Made by a program: the position numbers and the translations under genes
Part shown: in pieces, positions 49,549-58,353 of the stretch
Position numbering within the stretch: the stretch's first letter is position 1
Layout of the letters: each line of letters begins with the position of its first letter
Assembly: GCA_046328225.1 (NCBI GenBank)
Contig: JAXLWZ010000003.1
Coordinates: 1 to 64,000, forward strand
Length of the DNA: 64,000 nucleotides
Direction: 5' to 3'
Origin: Amarobacillus sp046328225
GTDB lineage: Bacteria > Chloroflexota > Dehalococcoidia > Tepidiformales > Tepidiformaceae
The notes under the pieces: model-generated
Databases searched by the model: none
The model's input: the letters and a program-made list of their open reading frames with translations, nothing else
Told to the model about the DNA's origin: nothing

Positions 49549-49562
49549 GTCACACGCGCACG
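49541..49562 (+). promoter_or_regulatory. Alternative hairpin of the riboswitch expression platform
   Basis: CGTGCGCG (49541-49548) and CGCGCACG (49555-49562) form an 8-bp hairpin with a 6-base loop. Its 5' arm is the 3' arm of the aptamer closing stem, so the two structures exclude each other. Confidence 0.55.
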
Positions 49563-49579
49563 GCAAACGCCACGGACGG

Positions 49580-50731
49580 ATGACCGTCCACCTCGTCGTG
49601 GTGACGCTGGCCGTGCTGGCTGTCACGTTCGCGGCGAGGTTCCCGTCACCCACGGAGGCGACGGCAGCGACCACTCCTTCATTCGTTTTTTCTGGTGTCG
49701 CGGGCTCATCGCAGGCGCGCGTGGATACGTATTTCCGGCCCGGCCCGAGCCTGCAGACGCGCGAATCGATCACGGCCTTGGTGGCGCGGGCGGATGTCGC
49801 GAGTGTGCGTTCGGCGGGTGCAATTTCGCCGGTCTCGAGCTTCTCCTCGGGTGTTTCGATCGCGACGGCGGCCTCGGGCGAGGCGGGCGCGGGGATCAAG
49901 CCGCTGGCGGACATCGTGGACCCGCAGAAGCCGTACGCGGTGTACGAAGCGCGCAAGGGCGACACGGTTGGTGCGATCGCGACGCAGTTCGGGATCTCGG
50001 TGCGGACGTTCCTTGAGAACAACCCGACGGTGCCGGAGAACTACAACATCCAGGTCGGGCAGCAGTTCATCGTGCCGCGCAAGGACGGGATTCTCTACAA
50101 GGTTGGGCACGGCGACACGGTGGATTCGATCGTGGCGCAGTACGACAACGTGACTTCGGGGGCGGTGCTGGAGTTCCGGCCGAACGCGATTCGGGACCCG
50201 AAGGCGCTGCCGCAGGGCGAATACTTGCTGCTGCCGGGCGCGACGGTGAAGCCGCCTCCACCGCCTCCGCCACCACCGAAGAACACGGCGCCCTCCGGCT
50301 CGATCACGGGCGGGGGAAGCGGGCCGCGGGCGGGCGGGAGCGGCAAGTTCGTGTTCCCGCTGGCGCGCTGGCACGGCATCAGCGACCAGTTCGGGGTCCC
50401 GCGCGGTGGAGGCACGTACCACACGGGCATCGACCTGGACCTGTACGGGCTGCACCACTCGAACATCTTCGCGAGCTGCGCCGGCACGGTCTCGAAGGTC
50501 GAGTACCTGACGTATTCGTACGGGTACCACGTGATCGTGGATTGCGGCGAGGGCTGGACGACGCTCTACGCGCACATGGACCAGATCAATGTGTCGCCGG
50601 GGCAGAAGGTGGGGCAGGGGACGCTGCTGGGGGTGTCGGGCCTGACGGGCTTCACGACGGGTGAGCATCTGCACTTCGAGATCCGGTACCAGGGCGCGTA
50701 CGTGAACCCGGCGGACTACCTGCCCTTCTAG
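49580..50731 (+). CDS. LysM and M23 cell-wall endopeptidase
   Basis: 383 residues, exported. N-terminal signal/membrane segment (V-H-L-V-V-V-T-L-A-V-L-A-V-T-F-A), a linker, two LysM-like repeats (K-G-D-T-V-G-A-I-A...V-G-Q-Q-F-I-V-P and H-G-D-T-V-D-S-I-V), a poly-Pro stretch, then the M23 peptidase with zinc ligands H-T-G-I-D and H-L-H-F-E and the Y-A-H-M strand. It should cut peptidoglycan cross-links. ATG 49580 is chosen because ATG 49523 lies inside the predicted riboswitch and would add a basic non-signal extension (R-A-R-S-H-A-H-G-K-R-H-G-R). Control by cyclic-di-AMP would tie wall cutting to turgor signalling. Confidence 0.9.
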   Translation: MTVHLVVVTLAVLAVTFAARFPSPTEATAATTPSFVFSGVAGSSQARVDTYFRPGPSLQTRESITALVARADVASVRSAGAISPVSSFSSGVSIATAASGEAGAGIKPLADIVDPQKPYAVYEARKGDTVGAIATQFGISVRTFLENNPTVPENYNIQVGQQFIVPRKDGILYKVGHGDTVDSIVAQYDNVTSGAVLEFRPNAIRDPKALPQGEYLLLPGATVKPPPPPPPPPKNTAPSGSITGGGSGPRAGGSGKFVFPLARWHGISDQFGVPRGGGTYHTGIDLDLYGLHHSNIFASCAGTVSKVEYLTYSYGYHVIVDCGEGWTTLYAHMDQINVSPGQKVGQGTLLGVSGLTGFTTGEHLHFEIRYQGAYVNPADYLPF

Positions 50732-50749
50732 CGCGTTCCCGCAGAATCC

Positions 50750-51307
50750 CTATTTGGCGTCCAGGTCGATAGCGGCGAGGAGTGACTCGCAGGCCTTGAG
50801 GACGTCGTCGCGCTTCTCCTCGGTGTACTGGCAGGTGATGCGCAGGTTGCGGTTCGCGGCCATGTCGACGACGAAGGCGACGTGCTGCTTCGTGTCGGCG
50901 CCGCTGTAGGACTTCGCGGAGGCTTCGAAGACGACACCCTGGCGCCCATCGACCTGCCTTGGGGAAACGGCGTTGGGATCGCCGCCGCTATCGCGTGCGT
51001 TCTTGCGGATCTGGTTGACCAGATCCTGGTACTGGGCCTCGGTGAGGGAGGTGGCGCCGCCGCGGTCCTGTTCGAAGCCTTCGATGACGATAAGGCTGTC
51101 GCCGCCCCAGGAGCCGCTGATGGCGACGGACCACGCGCGGTCTTCGTTCGCGACTCGTTCCTTGAGCTTGTATTCGCTGGTGCCGTCGGGGTAGTCGAAT
51201 TTCATGCCGTGGCCGGAGTACGAGGACGAACCAAGCGTGATGCAGGCGGGGGCGGCAAGGGCGAGGCCGAGAAGGGAGGCGATGAAGGCGGCGCGATGCG
51301 TGTGCAC
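50750..51307 (-). CDS. Predicted lipoprotein, unknown function
   Basis: 185 residues. Signal peptide with lipobox A-P-A-C (Cys22). The mature part starts F-D-Y-P-D-G-T-S-E-Y and resembles the small alpha/beta PsbP/DcrB-like lipoproteins. The function is not known. Start GTG 51307, with GAGAAT 6 bases upstream (leaderless layout). It is convergent with the M23 gene and downstream of the TlpA-like gene on the same strand. Confidence 0.72.
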   Translation of the reverse strand: MHTHRAAFIASLLGLALAAPACITLGSSSYSGHGMKFDYPDGTSEYKLKERVANEDRAWSVAISGSWGGDSLIVIEGFEQDRGGATSLTEAQYQDLVNQIRKNARDSGGDPNAVSPRQVDGRQGVVFEASAKSYSGADTKQHVAFVVDMAANRNLRITCQYTEEKRDDVLKACESLLAAIDLDAK

Positions 51308-51313
51308 GCGCGG

Positions 51314-51319
51314 ATTCTC
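51314..51319 (-). promoter_or_regulatory. -10 element for leaderless lipoprotein gene
   Basis: GAGAAT on the minus strand ends 6 bases before GTG 51307; no Shine-Dalgarno. Confidence 0.35.
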
Positions 51320-51358
51320 AGCACTACCCGGCGCAACGTAAAGGGAGCGAGCGGCGGG

Positions 51359-52291
51359 CTATTCGGCCTTGTAGGTGATGCCAAGCTTCTCGAGCTGGGC
51401 TTCGAGATCGGCTTTCTTCACGCGCCCGGACTGCATGCCGCGGAGGACGCCATCCTTATCGACGAAGAAGGTGACGGGGAGGCCGCCGCCGACGCGGTAG
51501 TGGTCGGCGACGTCGCCGTCGCTATCGAGGACGGCGGGGTAGGTGGCTTTGAGGGAGTTCAGGATGCCGGTGGCCTTGTCCTGCGATTCGAGGAAGTTGA
51601 CGCCGAGGACGACGAGCTGGCCGTTCGAGGCATCCACGGCGTGCTGGAAATCGGGGATCTCTTCCTTGCAGGGGTCACACCAGCTGGCGAACCAGTTCAC
51701 GATGACGGCCTTGCCGCGGTAGTCGGAGAGCTTGCGGACGGTGGTGCCATCGCGGGCGTCGAGGAGGGCGAAATCGGGGGCGGGCTGGCCCTCTTTCGGG
51801 CGCTGGGGGTCGAGCGGGCCAAGGCCCTTCGCGTTGTTCGCGGAAGGGGTCTTACCGGCGAGGGAGAACTCCTGGGGGGTGCTCACCTTCCAGTGGCCGC
51901 CGATGCGGTGGAGGTAGACGGCTTCGTTGAGGTCGGTGCCGGCGACTTTGCCGGTGACCTTCGCGCCAACCCAGTCGCCTTCTTCGACAAGGACCTTCAC
52001 GGTGAGGGACTGGACGGCGGTGGCGTTGGCGGCGAAGGCGGCATCCTTCGAATCCCACGGGGCGGGCGCGTAGTCGAGGTCGGCGATCGCGGGGTCGAGG
52101 AGGGCGTCGTAGGCGGCGGTGTCCTTGCTGGCGATGGCGGCGTAGAGGGATTCGACCGTCTCGACGGGGGACGGGCCGTCATCGCCGCCGGAAAGGAAAG
52201 TGTAGGCGCCGGCAACGATCGCGACGGCGACGGCGAACCCGAGCATGAGTGGCCCGGCCCATGAGCGGCCGCGCGAAGCTGCGTTGGTCAT
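51359..52291 (-). CDS. TlpA-like membrane thioredoxin with NTF2-like domain
   Basis: 310 residues. One N-terminal membrane helix (about 14-33), then a domain of about 110 residues (V-E-S-L-Y-A-A-I-A-S-K-D...) resembling NTF2/DUF4878 folds, then a TlpA/ResA-type thioredoxin (A-P-D-F-A-L-L-D) with active site W-C-D-P-C. It probably reduces or oxidises disulphides outside the membrane, for example in cytochrome c maturation; no cytochrome gene is near. ATG 52291. Confidence 0.87.
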   Translation of the reverse strand: MTNAASRGRSWAGPLMLGFAVAVAIVAGAYTFLSGGDDGPSPVETVESLYAAIASKDTAAYDALLDPAIADLDYAPAPWDSKDAAFAANATAVQSLTVKVLVEEGDWVGAKVTGKVAGTDLNEAVYLHRIGGHWKVSTPQEFSLAGKTPSANNAKGLGPLDPQRPKEGQPAPDFALLDARDGTTVRKLSDYRGKAVIVNWFASWCDPCKEEIPDFQHAVDASNGQLVVLGVNFLESQDKATGILNSLKATYPAVLDSDGDVADHYRVGGGLPVTFFVDKDGVLRGMQSGRVKKADLEAQLEKLGITYKAE

Positions 52292-52372
52292 TCGAATCCC
52301 CGCGTATGGTGCGGGCCGCACGGTAGCGGCGGCGCATGCGCACCCCCAAGATGGTAGCAGGAGCACCGTTCA

Positions 52373-53116
52373 TTGCCTGTTAATGACGAAGGGCAACCAT
52401 CGGATGCGATGGTTCGGAGTGTGGCGGGCGCGGCGAAGGTCCTCGTGGTCGAGGATGAGGAGACGCTGCTGTTCACGCTCGCGCACAACCTGCGGCGCGA
52501 GGGGTACACGGTGATCACGGCTTCGCGCGGAGATGACGCGTTGAAGCTGGCGCGGGAGGCGAAGCCGGACCTGGTGGTGCTGGATGTGATGCTGCCGGGC
52601 CTCGATGGGATGCAGGTGTGCCGGCTGCTGCGGCGGGACACGGCGATCCCGATCATCATGCTCACGGCGCTGGGGGGCGAAGGGGACCGCGTGGCGGGGC
52701 TCGATACGGGCGCGGACGACTATGTGCCGAAGCCGTTCGGGATGCGCGAGCTGCTGGCCCGGGTGCGCGCGCTGCTGCGGCGAACGGCGCCCCGGGAGGA
52801 AGCGGAGTCGGGACCGGCGGTGGTACGCGCGGGCGACATCGAGGTCGACGGGGTGCGGCGGGAGGTTCGCCGCGGTGGGATGGCGCTGAAGATGAAGCCG
52901 AAGGAGTTCGAGCTTCTGCTATTCTTCGTCCGTCATCCCGGGCGGGTAATTTCCCGGGAGCAGATCCTGGATGAGGTGTGGGGCTACGACTTCTACGGTG
53001 GTCCCCGGACGGTCGATGTGCATGTGCGCTGGCTGCGCCAGAAGGTCGAGGACGACCCGGCGGAGCCCGTTCGCATTCGCACGGTGCGCGGCAGCGGTTA
53101 CCTCTTCGAAGGCTGA
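52373..53116 (+). CDS. OmpR/PhoB-family response regulator
   Basis: 247 residues from TTG 52373, or 235 from ATG 52409. Receiver domain with E-D-E at the start, phosphoacceptor Asp in V-V-L-D-V-M-L-P, T-A and K-P-F; then a winged-helix output domain (L-K-M-K-P-K-E-F-E-L-L...V-R-T-V-R-G-S-G-Y-L-F). GGAG lies 9 bases before the TTG, which supports the longer form. The histidine kinase follows 6 bases later. Confidence 0.93.
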   Translation: MPVNDEGQPSDAMVRSVAGAAKVLVVEDEETLLFTLAHNLRREGYTVITASRGDDALKLAREAKPDLVVLDVMLPGLDGMQVCRLLRRDTAIPIIMLTALGGEGDRVAGLDTGADDYVPKPFGMRELLARVRALLRRTAPREEAESGPAVVRAGDIEVDGVRREVRRGGMALKMKPKEFELLLFFVRHPGRVISREQILDEVWGYDFYGGPRTVDVHVRWLRQKVEDDPAEPVRIRTVRGSGYLFEG

Positions 53117-53122
53117 CGGGCC

Positions 53123-54502
53123 GTGACCGGGCGGCTGGCGCTGCGAGGGGCCGGGGTGGGCGCGGCCGGCGGGATCGCGGGGCTCATCGCGGGGGCCCTG
53201 GCAATCCCCACGGGCCGGACGTGGCTCGAGGTGGCGCTGGCGCTGGGGGCGATCGCGCTGGCGACGCTGGGTGGCTATTTCGGCCTGCGCGAATCGTCGC
53301 GCGCGGTGGAGGATGTCTCGCTGGCGGCGAGGCGGCTGGCGAGCGGGGACATGGGCGAGCGGGTGGCGATTTCGCTCGGGCCGGCGGCGGGCCTGACGCA
53401 GAGCTTCAATGCGATGGCGCGGCAGCTGCAGACGCTGTTGGCGACGGTGGCGGCGGAGGAAGCGCGGTTGCGGGCGGTCTTCGATGCCTCGGCCGACCCG
53501 ATGTTCGCGACGACGGCGGACACGACGGTGTGCTTCATGAACGCGGCGGCGGAGCGGATGTTCGGGCTCGCGCCGGGTAGCGGGCTGAACCGGCCGTTCA
53601 TCGAAATCGCTCGGGATTTCGAGCTCGATGGGCTGCTGCGGCGGGCGATCGCGGACGGGCAGGAGGGGGTGACGTCCGTCATCACCTTCGGGGCGAAACG
53701 GATGCCGCTGCGGGCAGCGGCGTTGCCCATCCACGATGGGGGCGCGTGGTCGGTGCTGCTCACGCTGACGGACCTGACGGAGGTACAGCGCGCGGACCAG
53801 GTGCGGCGGGACTTCCTCAGCAATGTGTCGCACGAGCTGCGCACGCCGCTCGCGGCGATCCGGGCGCTGGTGGAGACGATCGAAAGTGGGGCGACGGCGC
53901 CGGGCGAGGAGACGGACGCGTTCCTTGCGCGAATCCGGCAGCAGGTCGACCGGCTGACGCTGCTGGTGAACGAGCTGCTGGACCTTTCGCGGATCGAGTC
54001 GGGGGCACTGGAGCTGACGCCGGAGCCGGTGGAGCTGGAGCAGCTGTTCGCGGAGGCGGTGTCGCTGATGCGCCACCGGCTGGATGCGGAGGGCGTGACG
54101 GCGGTGTTCGAAGGCGGGCCCATGGCCGTGGAGGGCGACCGTGCGGCGCTGCTGCGGGTGGTCTCGAACCTGGTGGATAACGCGATCAAGTTCAGCCCCC
54201 GGGGGAGCACGATCCACGCGAGCGCGCGGGATGAAGGCGACCTCGTGGCGTTCGAGGTGCGGGACGAAGGGCCGGGCATCGCCGAGAGCGACCTGCCGCG
54301 GGTGTTCGAGCGGTTCTACAAGGGTGACGCGTCGCGGGCGGGTTCGGGCGTGGGGCTGGGGCTCGCGATTGTGAAGCACCTGGTGCGCGCGCACGGCGGC
54401 ACGGCGACGGCTTCGAGCCCTCCGGGCATGGGCGCCATCTTCACGGTGCGGCTGCCGCGGCGGTTCGTCGGGCAGCGGGCGGCGCTTTCGCGGACAGCGT
54501 GA
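53123..54502 (+). CDS. PhoR-like sensor histidine kinase
   Basis: 459 residues. Two N-terminal membrane helices with a very short outside loop, HAMP, PAS (D-P-M-F-A-T-T-A-D-T-T-V-C-F-M-N), then HisKA with F-L-S-N-V-S-H-E-L-R-T-P-L-A and HATPase with V-D-N-A-I-K-F-S, E-G-P-G-I and G-L-G-L-A-I-V. The short loop means it probably senses inside the membrane or cytosol, as PhoR does. The signal is unknown; no phosphate transport genes are near. The CGAGGYT array starts on the base after its stop. Confidence 0.95.
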   Translation: MTGRLALRGAGVGAAGGIAGLIAGALAIPTGRTWLEVALALGAIALATLGGYFGLRESSRAVEDVSLAARRLASGDMGERVAISLGPAAGLTQSFNAMARQLQTLLATVAAEEARLRAVFDASADPMFATTADTTVCFMNAAAERMFGLAPGSGLNRPFIEIARDFELDGLLRRAIADGQEGVTSVITFGAKRMPLRAAALPIHDGGAWSVLLTLTDLTEVQRADQVRRDFLSNVSHELRTPLAAIRALVETIESGATAPGEETDAFLARIRQQVDRLTLLVNELLDLSRIESGALELTPEPVELEQLFAEAVSLMRHRLDAEGVTAVFEGGPMAVEGDRAALLRVVSNLVDNAIKFSPRGSTIHASARDEGDLVAFEVRDEGPGIAESDLPRVFERFYKGDASRAGSGVGLGLAIVKHLVRAHGGTATASSPPGMGAIFTVRLPRRFVGQRAALSRTA

Positions 54503-54551
54503 CGAGGCTCGAGGTTCGAGGCTCGAGGTTCGAGGTTCGAGGCTCAAGGCG
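54503..54551. repeat. Heptamer tandem repeat, CGAGGYT family
   Basis: Seven units of 7 bases (CGAGGCT and CGAGGTT in mixed order, last unit CAAGGCG), starting exactly after the TGA stop of the sensor kinase. Confidence 0.9.
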
Positions 54552-54579
54552 GGTCTGGCGTGCGTGCGAGATTTTGTGG

Positions 54580-55254
54580 TTAAGGGGCGCGACGTTGGAT
54601 GCGGACGGTGCCGCGGGGGGCTTCGAGCAGGAGGCGGGGGGAGTCGGCGGTGGCGCCGGCGGTGGCGCCGTTTTCGATGGTGAATTCGCTCTGGAGCTTG
54701 CCGCTGCCATCGAGCGTGAACTGCTGGGTCTGGAGGAGGGTGACGGTGATATCGCCATTGCCGGTGGTGGCAATGATGGTGCCGCGGGCCCAGTTGACGA
54801 CGATATCGCCCTTGTTCGTGATGAGTTCGAGGCGGGTGCCGAAGGGGACGGTGAGCTGCACGGTCGGGCGGCCGAGGCCGGCGGGCCCGGGCTCGCGCCA
54901 GGTGCGGATGCTGACGACTTCGCCGTCGCGTTCGATGCGGGATTCGAGCCGGGCGAGGTCGTCGTAGGCTTCGTCGCGGGAATCGCCGCGGCCTTCGCGG
55001 ACGACGGTGGCGAGCACGGTGGAATCGCGCTGGCCCATCACGAGGATGCTGCCTTCCATGTTTTCGACGCGGACGGTGGGGGTGCCCCGCGTGGAGAAGA
55101 CCTGTTCGAGGCGCTCGGTGACGATGACGGCGGCGTCATCGCCGGGGACGAAGAAGCGGAGGATGGTGAAGAGCACGACGGCCATGCCGGCGGGGGGAAG
55201 GACCCACCAGAAGCGCCGGTAGCCGGGCGCGAGGTCGAGGTCCGCGAGGTTCAC
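54580..55254 (-). CDS. Membrane protein with DUF4097-like beta-solenoid domain
   Basis: 224 residues. One membrane helix near the N-terminus (about 16-36) and an outside domain of repeating beta-strands: V-R-V-E-N-M-E-G-S-I-L-V, L-I-T-N-K-G-D-I-V-V-N, A-T-T-G-N-G-D-I-T-V, typical of the DUF4097 'adhesin' fold. Function is unknown. GTG 55254 overlaps the purM stop (GTGA), an unexpected coupling to purine synthesis. Confidence 0.72.
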   Translation of the reverse strand: MNLADLDLAPGYRRFWWVLPPAGMAVVLFTILRFFVPGDDAAVIVTERLEQVFSTRGTPTVRVENMEGSILVMGQRDSTVLATVVREGRGDSRDEAYDDLARLESRIERDGEVVSIRTWREPGPAGLGRPTVQLTVPFGTRLELITNKGDIVVNWARGTIIATTGNGDITVTLLQTQQFTLDGSGKLQSEFTIENGATAGATADSPRLLLEAPRGTVRIQRRAP

Positions 55255-56297
55255 AGGTTCTTGAGTTCGACGCGGCGCCCGGTATCGGGGACGACCTGGC
55301 CGATGGGGAGCGCGCCGGGGATGGCATCGATCACGCCGGCGGCATCGCCGGGATCGACCATGAGGACGAGGCCGATGCCCATGTTGAAGACTTCGTACAT
55401 CTCCTCGGCGGCGATTTCGCCGCGCTGCTCGATGAGGCGGAAGATGGGGAGCACGGGCCAGGCCTTCGTATCGAAGACGGCGGTGAGGTCGCGAGGGAGG
55501 ATGCGCGGGACGTTCTCGGTGTAGCCGCCGCCGGTGATGTGGGCGATGCCGTGGACGCGATCGAGCACGGGTGCGACGACCGTGGCGTAGGGGAGATGGG
55601 TGGCGAGCAGGGCATCGCCGACGGTGGCGCCGCCGAGCAGGGCGGGCGTCTCGGCGAGCAGGCGGCGGGTGGCTTCGGGGGGTTCGCCATCGGCGATGTG
55701 CAGGGCCTTGCGGGCGAGGGAGAAGCCGTTGGTGTGCAGGCCGGAGCTCGGGATGCCGATGAGCGCGTCGCCGGCGCGTACCTTCGAGCCATCGATGATC
55801 TGGTCGCGTTCGACGACGCCGACGATGAAACCGGCGAGGTCGAAGTCGCCGGGGGCGTAGACATCGGGCATGTCGGCGGTTTCGCCGCCGAGGAGGGCGC
55901 AGCCGGCATCGGCGCAGGCGCGGGCGACGCCTTCAACGAGGGTGGTCTTCTGGTCGTTGGTGAGGCCGTTGCCGGCGATGTAATCGAGGAAGAAGAGGGG
56001 TGTGGCACCGCAGGCGAGGATGTCGTTGACGCTGTGGCCGAGGATATCGGCGCCGCAGAGGTCGAGGCGGCCGGCGGCGAGCTGGACTTTCACCTTCGTG
56101 CCGATGCCATCGGCGCTCGCGGCGAGGACGGGGTCGCGATAGCCCTCGCCGAGGCGGAAGAGGCCGCTAAACGGTCCGGCATCGCTGAGGACTTCGGGGC
56201 GGCGGGCCTGGGCGAGGATGCCGGGCAGGCCGGCGGCGAACCGGCTGCGCGCGGCGATATCGACGCCGGCGGCGGCGTACGCTTTCTGTTCGGTCAC
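55251..56297 (-). CDS. purM: Phosphoribosylformylglycinamidine cyclo-ligase
   Basis: Fifth step of purine synthesis, FGAM to aminoimidazole ribotide. 348 residues: A-S-A-D-G-I-G-T-K near 61-69, D-I-L-G-H-S-V-N-D-I-L, L-G-G-E-T-A-D-M-P and S-S-G-L-H-T-N-G-F-S-L-A. Start GTG 56297 with GGAGG before it. It takes the product of PurL, encoded 30 kb away. Confidence 0.96.
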   Translation of the reverse strand: MTEQKAYAAAGVDIAARSRFAAGLPGILAQARRPEVLSDAGPFSGLFRLGEGYRDPVLAASADGIGTKVKVQLAAGRLDLCGADILGHSVNDILACGATPLFFLDYIAGNGLTNDQKTTLVEGVARACADAGCALLGGETADMPDVYAPGDFDLAGFIVGVVERDQIIDGSKVRAGDALIGIPSSGLHTNGFSLARKALHIADGEPPEATRRLLAETPALLGGATVGDALLATHLPYATVVAPVLDRVHGIAHITGGGYTENVPRILPRDLTAVFDTKAWPVLPIFRLIEQRGEIAAEEMYEVFNMGIGLVLMVDPGDAAGVIDAIPGALPIGQVVPDTGRRVELKNL

Positions 56298-56384
56298 CGC
56301 ATGGCCTCCGTGCTCCGCATGCGCTCCAGACTACAGTCCGGGGGCGCGAGGGGACAGCGAGGCCGCGCGGCCATGCCCGAGGAT

Positions 56385-56852
56385 TTAGTAGCGGCCGCCG
56401 AGCTTGGTGTGGTCCCAGGAGTAGATATCGACGGGGTTCACTTTGACGATGACGCGCTTGGAGGCGGTCTTCATCTGGGCCTCCGAGGGGGGAGCGTCGC
56501 TGCGCGGTGCGCCGCTGTACTTCTGGCCGACGAGGGCCATGATCTTCGCCGTCTCGAGATTGTCGGTGATGATCTCGGCGTCGCCTTCGATGACAACGCC
56601 CTTGAGCTGGTTGTAGGCGGTGCCGGTTTCGAGCATGCAGGTGATCTTGGGGTTGCGCTGGAGGTTGAGGATCTTCTGGCTCTTGCCGAAGGTGGTGAAG
56701 TGGAGCTTGCCATCGACGACGACGTACCACATGGCCACGAGGTGCGGGTAACCCTTCGGGCCGATGGAGGCGACCTGGAGGGTCCATCCTTCGTCCATGA
56801 TGGCTTTCTGCTCGTCATCGGTGAGGGCGATCTGGTTGCGGCGGCTGGGCAT
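56385..56852 (-). CDS. PPOX-class F420/FMN-dependent protein
   Basis: 155 residues, split beta-barrel. V-A-S-I-G-P-K-G-Y-P-H-L-V-A-M-W-Y-V at 27-44 and L-H-F-T-T-F-G-K-S-Q-K-I-L-N-L-Q-R-N-P-K near 50-69 match the FDOR-B group, many of which use F420. The substrate is unknown. GAGG precedes ATG 56852. Divergent from another FMN-binding split barrel. Confidence 0.85.
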   Translation of the reverse strand: MPSRRNQIALTDDEQKAIMDEGWTLQVASIGPKGYPHLVAMWYVVVDGKLHFTTFGKSQKILNLQRNPKITCMLETGTAYNQLKGVVIEGDAEIITDNLETAKIMALVGQKYSGAPRSDAPPSEAQMKTASKRVIVKVNPVDIYSWDHTKLGGRY

Positions 56853-56938
56853 GGGTGCGGGCCTCGCGGCGTGTAAGATGCGGCCAAATCTACAGGCCGT
56901 GCGGGGTTTGGCATACCCCGAGGAGCCCGGAGTGCCGC

Positions 56939-57541
56939 ATGAGTGACGATACTTTCCATCCGGGGGAACGTTTCATGCAGGACCAGCATGACTCGCGGAG
57001 GCTCGCGGACGCCGTCCAGCGGGCGACGTTCCACGGTGAGTTCACGGCGAACGACCGGGCGTTCATCGAGCGGATGGACATGTTCTTCCTGGCGACGGGC
57101 GACGCGGACGGGAACCTGGATTGTTCGTACAAGGGCGGCGACCCGGGCTTCGTGCGGGTGGTGGATGCGCGGACGCTGGCGTTCCCGAACTACGACGGGA
57201 ACGGGATGTTCATGAGCCTGGGGAACATCACGGAGCACGCGAAGGTGGGGATGCTGTTCATCGACTTCGTGAGCCAGTGGCGGATGCGGGTGAACGGGAC
57301 GGCGTCGGTCGCGTTCGAGGACCCCTTGCTGGCGGAGTACCCGGGGGCTTCGGCGATCGTGCGGGTGACGGCGGGGCAGATCTTCCCGAACTGCGGGCGG
57401 TATATCCACAAGATGGAGCTCGTTGAACGATCGGCGTTCGTGCCGCAGGCTGACTGCGAAACGCCGGAGCCGGGATGGAAGGCGCACTTCGCGGAGGTGC
57501 TGCCGGAGGCTCAACGGCGGAAGTACGCCGGGGAAGGCTGA
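56939..57541 (+). CDS. Pyridoxamine-phosphate-oxidase-like FMN-binding protein
   Basis: 200 residues, split barrel. F-F-L-A-T-G-D-A-D-G-N-L-D-C-S-Y-K-G-G-D-P-G-F-V and F-P-N-Y-D-G-N-G-M-F match the PNPOx-like 'FlaRed' group; a true PdxH is unlikely because the substrate residues are not seen. The stop (TGA) shares its last base with the ATG of ppk2. Confidence 0.82.
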   Translation: MSDDTFHPGERFMQDQHDSRRLADAVQRATFHGEFTANDRAFIERMDMFFLATGDADGNLDCSYKGGDPGFVRVVDARTLAFPNYDGNGMFMSLGNITEHAKVGMLFIDFVSQWRMRVNGTASVAFEDPLLAEYPGASAIVRVTAGQIFPNCGRYIHKMELVERSAFVPQADCETPEPGWKAHFAEVLPEAQRRKYAGEG

Positions 57542-58353
57542 TGCCGAACAATCACTCGCAACCGCTCGTTCCACCGCGTGGGAAGAAGTTCGACCTCGAT
57601 GACTACGCGCCGGGGCACAGCGGCGGATACGACCGGGCGCGGGCCGAGACCGAGATCGTGGCCCTTCGCACGCGGCTGAACGACCTGCAGGACGTGTTGT
57701 ACGCGGACCGGCGCTTCAGCCTGCTCATCGTGCTGCAGGGCATCGACACGGCCGGCAAGGATGGGACGATCAAGAGCGTGTTCCAGCAGGTCGGGCCGCT
57801 GGGGTGTTCGGTCTCGAACTTCGGCGTGCCGACGGATGAGGAACTGGGGCACGATTTCCTCTGGCGGTACCACCAGCGCACACCGAAGAAGGGTTCGGTG
57901 GTGATTTTCAACCGTTCGCACTACGAGGCGGTGTTGGTGGAGCGGGTGAAGAACCTGGTGCCGAAAGAGACGTGGCAGGGGCGCTACGACCAGATCAACC
58001 AGTTCGAGGAGCTGCTTGCCCGATCGGGCACGGTGATCATGAAGTTCTTCCTGCACATCTCGAAGGATGAGCAGCGGGAGCGGCTGCAGGAGCGCATCGA
58101 CAACCCCAAGAAGAACTGGAAGTTCCGGATGGGGGACCTGGATGAGCGCAAGTTCTGGGGCGACTACCAGGACGCGTTCGAGGATATGGTCGCGAAGTGC
58201 AACACGGAGGCGGCGCCGTGGCACGTGGTCCCGGCGGACCATAAGTCGTACCGGGATGTGGTGATCGCGCAGGCGCTAATCGAACGGCTGGAGGCGCTGG
58301 ACCTTCGCTATCCGCCGGCGGAGGCGGGGATCAAGGGGCTAAAGGTCGAGTAG
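57541..58353 (+). CDS. ppk2: Polyphosphate kinase 2, class III-like
   Basis: Uses polyphosphate to phosphorylate nucleotides (class III acts on both AMP and ADP). 270 residues. Walker A G-I-D-T-A-G-K-D-G, Walker B region I-F-N-R-S-H-Y-E-A-V-L as in class III, and lid N-P-K-K-N-W-K-F-R. Start ATG 57541 overlaps the previous stop by one base. The class call is from motif memory. Its 3' end overlaps the convergent GNAT gene by 23 bases. Confidence 0.92.
   Translation: MPNNHSQPLVPPRGKKFDLDDYAPGHSGGYDRARAETEIVALRTRLNDLQDVLYADRRFSLLIVLQGIDTAGKDGTIKSVFQQVGPLGCSVSNFGVPTDEELGHDFLWRYHQRTPKKGSVVIFNRSHYEAVLVERVKNLVPKETWQGRYDQINQFEELLARSGTVIMKFFLHISKDEQRERLQERIDNPKKNWKFRMGDLDERKFWGDYQDAFEDMVAKCNTEAAPWHVVPADHKSYRDVVIAQALIERLEALDLRYPPAEAGIKGLKVE

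Noticed and set aside
49523..49579. ATG 49523 as start of the LysM-M23 gene
   Set aside because: It lies inside the predicted aptamer, and the extra residues are basic and unlike a signal peptide. It remains possible if the riboswitch is wrong.
54503..54551. Heptamer array as a CRISPR
   Set aside because: Units are 7 bases with no spacers and no cas genes in the window.
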